A stretch of DNA of 5,041 nucleotides. It comes from Prochloron sp. SP5CPC1 (lineage in GTDB: Bacteria; Cyanobacteriota; Cyanobacteriia; Cyanobacteriales; Prochloraceae). Location: the NCBI GenBank assembly GCA_014323965.1, contig JACONB010000162.1, positions 1 through 5,041 on the forward strand. Reading direction: 5' to 3'. A program made the translations under genes and the position numbers. The notes under the pieces are model-generated. The model saw nothing but the letters and a program-made list of their open reading frames with translations, searched no databases and was not told the DNA's origin. Below, piece by piece: positions 4,395 to 5,041 of this stretch. Numbering within the stretch: the first letter of the stretch is position 1; each line of letters begins with the position of its first letter.

Positions 4395-5041
4395 ATGCAG
4401 CCCACCGATCCGAGTAAATTTACAGAACTTGCCTGGGAGGCGATCGTTAAATCCCAAGAAGTTGCTCGCCGCTATAAAAATCAAGATCTAGATGTAGAGC
4501 ATGTCATGCTCTCTCTGCTGGAAGAAGGATTGGCCCAGACACTCCTAGAGAGTGCGAAGATAGATCCAGCCCGTTTGCAGGTGCTCCTGACAACTTTCGC
4601 TAAGCGCCAACCGAAAGTAAATAATACAGAGCAACTGTACCTCGGTCCCAGCCTGGATATGATGTTAGACAGGGCAGAAGCTTGTCGTGAAAGTTGGCAA
4701 GATAAATTTATCTCGACAGAACATCTCCTAGTTGGGTTTGCAGAAGACGATCGCATTGGTAGGCGTTGTTTGCGCAATTTCAATTTGGATCCCCAAGACT
4801 TAGAAAAAACAATTAAGGAAAATCGCACTGAACAAATAACTGAGGAAAATTTAGCTAACACCGATTCCAACAACTCTAGTGTCTTGGAAAAATATGGGCG
4901 AGATTTGACAGCACAAGCTTCATTAGGGAAACTGGATCCAGTTATAGGCAGAGATGAAGAAATCCGTCGTCTTATCCAAGTTCTTTCTCGCCGTTCCAAA
5001 AATAACCCTGTCTTAATTGGGGAACCAGGAGTAGGGAAAAC
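4395..5041 (+). CDS. clpB: ClpB disaggregase, N-terminal part (3' end outside window)
   Basis: ClpB is a hexameric AAA+ ATPase that, with DnaK/DnaJ, pulls polypeptides out of aggregates in the cytoplasm. The window shows 215 complete codons. The start MQPTDPSKFT matches cyanobacterial ClpB. Residues about 1-145 are the Clp_N domain with its two repeats, seen in VEHVMLSLLEE (34-44) and its pseudo-repeat STEHLLVGFAED (107-118). A short polar linker (about 146-163, rich in Asn, Glu and Ser) leads to LEKYGRDLTAQA, LGKLDPVIGRDEEIRR and LSRRSKNNPVLIGEPGVGK, so the window ends in the middle of the first Walker A motif (GEPGVGKT). The spacing agrees with full-length ClpB. No clear Shine-Dalgarno precedes the ATG at 4395, but all conserved N-domain residues start there. 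Cyanobacteria often have a heat-induced and an essential ClpB; the visible part does not let me say which this is. Confidence 0.96.
   Translation, partial: MQPTDPSKFTELAWEAIVKSQEVARRYKNQDLDVEHVMLSLLEEGLAQTLLESAKIDPARLQVLLTTFAKRQPKVNNTEQLYLGPSLDMMLDRAEACRESWQDKFISTEHLLVGFAEDDRIGRRCLRNFNLDPQDLEKTIKENRTEQITEENLANTDSNNSSVLEKYGRDLTAQASLGKLDPVIGRDEEIRRLIQVLSRRSKNNPVLIGEPGVGK

Noticed and set aside
4481..4999. Long minus-strand open frame of 172 codons
   Set aside because: It is antisense to clpB, Ser/Arg-rich in the way of antisense translations, and has no family resemblance.

Overview
The window looks like cyanobacterial chromosome. Evidence: two exact copies of the octamer GCGATCGC (HIP1, 1576-1583 and 3065-3072), several near-copies, a plant/cyanobacterial-type 2-Cys peroxiredoxin, and a ClpB whose N-terminus begins MQPTDPSKFT, as in cyanobacterial ClpB proteins that I recall. 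No tRNA, rRNA, CRISPR array, transposase or integrase is visible.

Layout from left to right. The C-terminal part of a zinc-finger-less DnaJ/CbpA-type co-chaperone enters from the left edge (1-537, +). Convergent to it is a two-gene minus-strand unit: a typical 2-Cys peroxiredoxin (1132-1767) followed 13 bases later by a redoxin with a CPLC motif (585-1118). Next, on the plus strand, lies a dead 3' piece of a dsbA-like gene (1948-2204). Then come a strong hairpin (2260-2297), a 38-residue ORF that is little more than a signal peptide (2320-2436), and the intact dsbA-like gene (2449-3234) from whose 3' half the dead piece is a copy. A small unknown ORF (3259-3432, +) and an unknown four-helix membrane protein (3459-3854, -) follow. 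After a gene-poor stretch of about 355 bases come the decayed start of a HigA/COG3636-like antitoxin gene (4211-4366) and the first 215 codons of clpB (4395 to the right edge), which stop inside the first Walker A motif.

Functionally, the outer genes (dnaJ-like and clpB) belong to protein folding and disaggregation. The inner ones (2-Cys Prx, CPLC redoxin, exported CPYC thiol oxidoreductase) belong to thiol and peroxide chemistry. A joint role in protein quality control under oxidative stress is an inference from proximity only; the genes are not in one operon.

I did not find a convincing new multi-gene system. The most useful observations are the decayed dsbA copy, the orphan signal-peptide ORF coupled to dsbA with a hairpin in front of it, a possible ScsC-like stalk in the DsbA protein, and the antitoxin remnant whose body may provide the clpB promoter.
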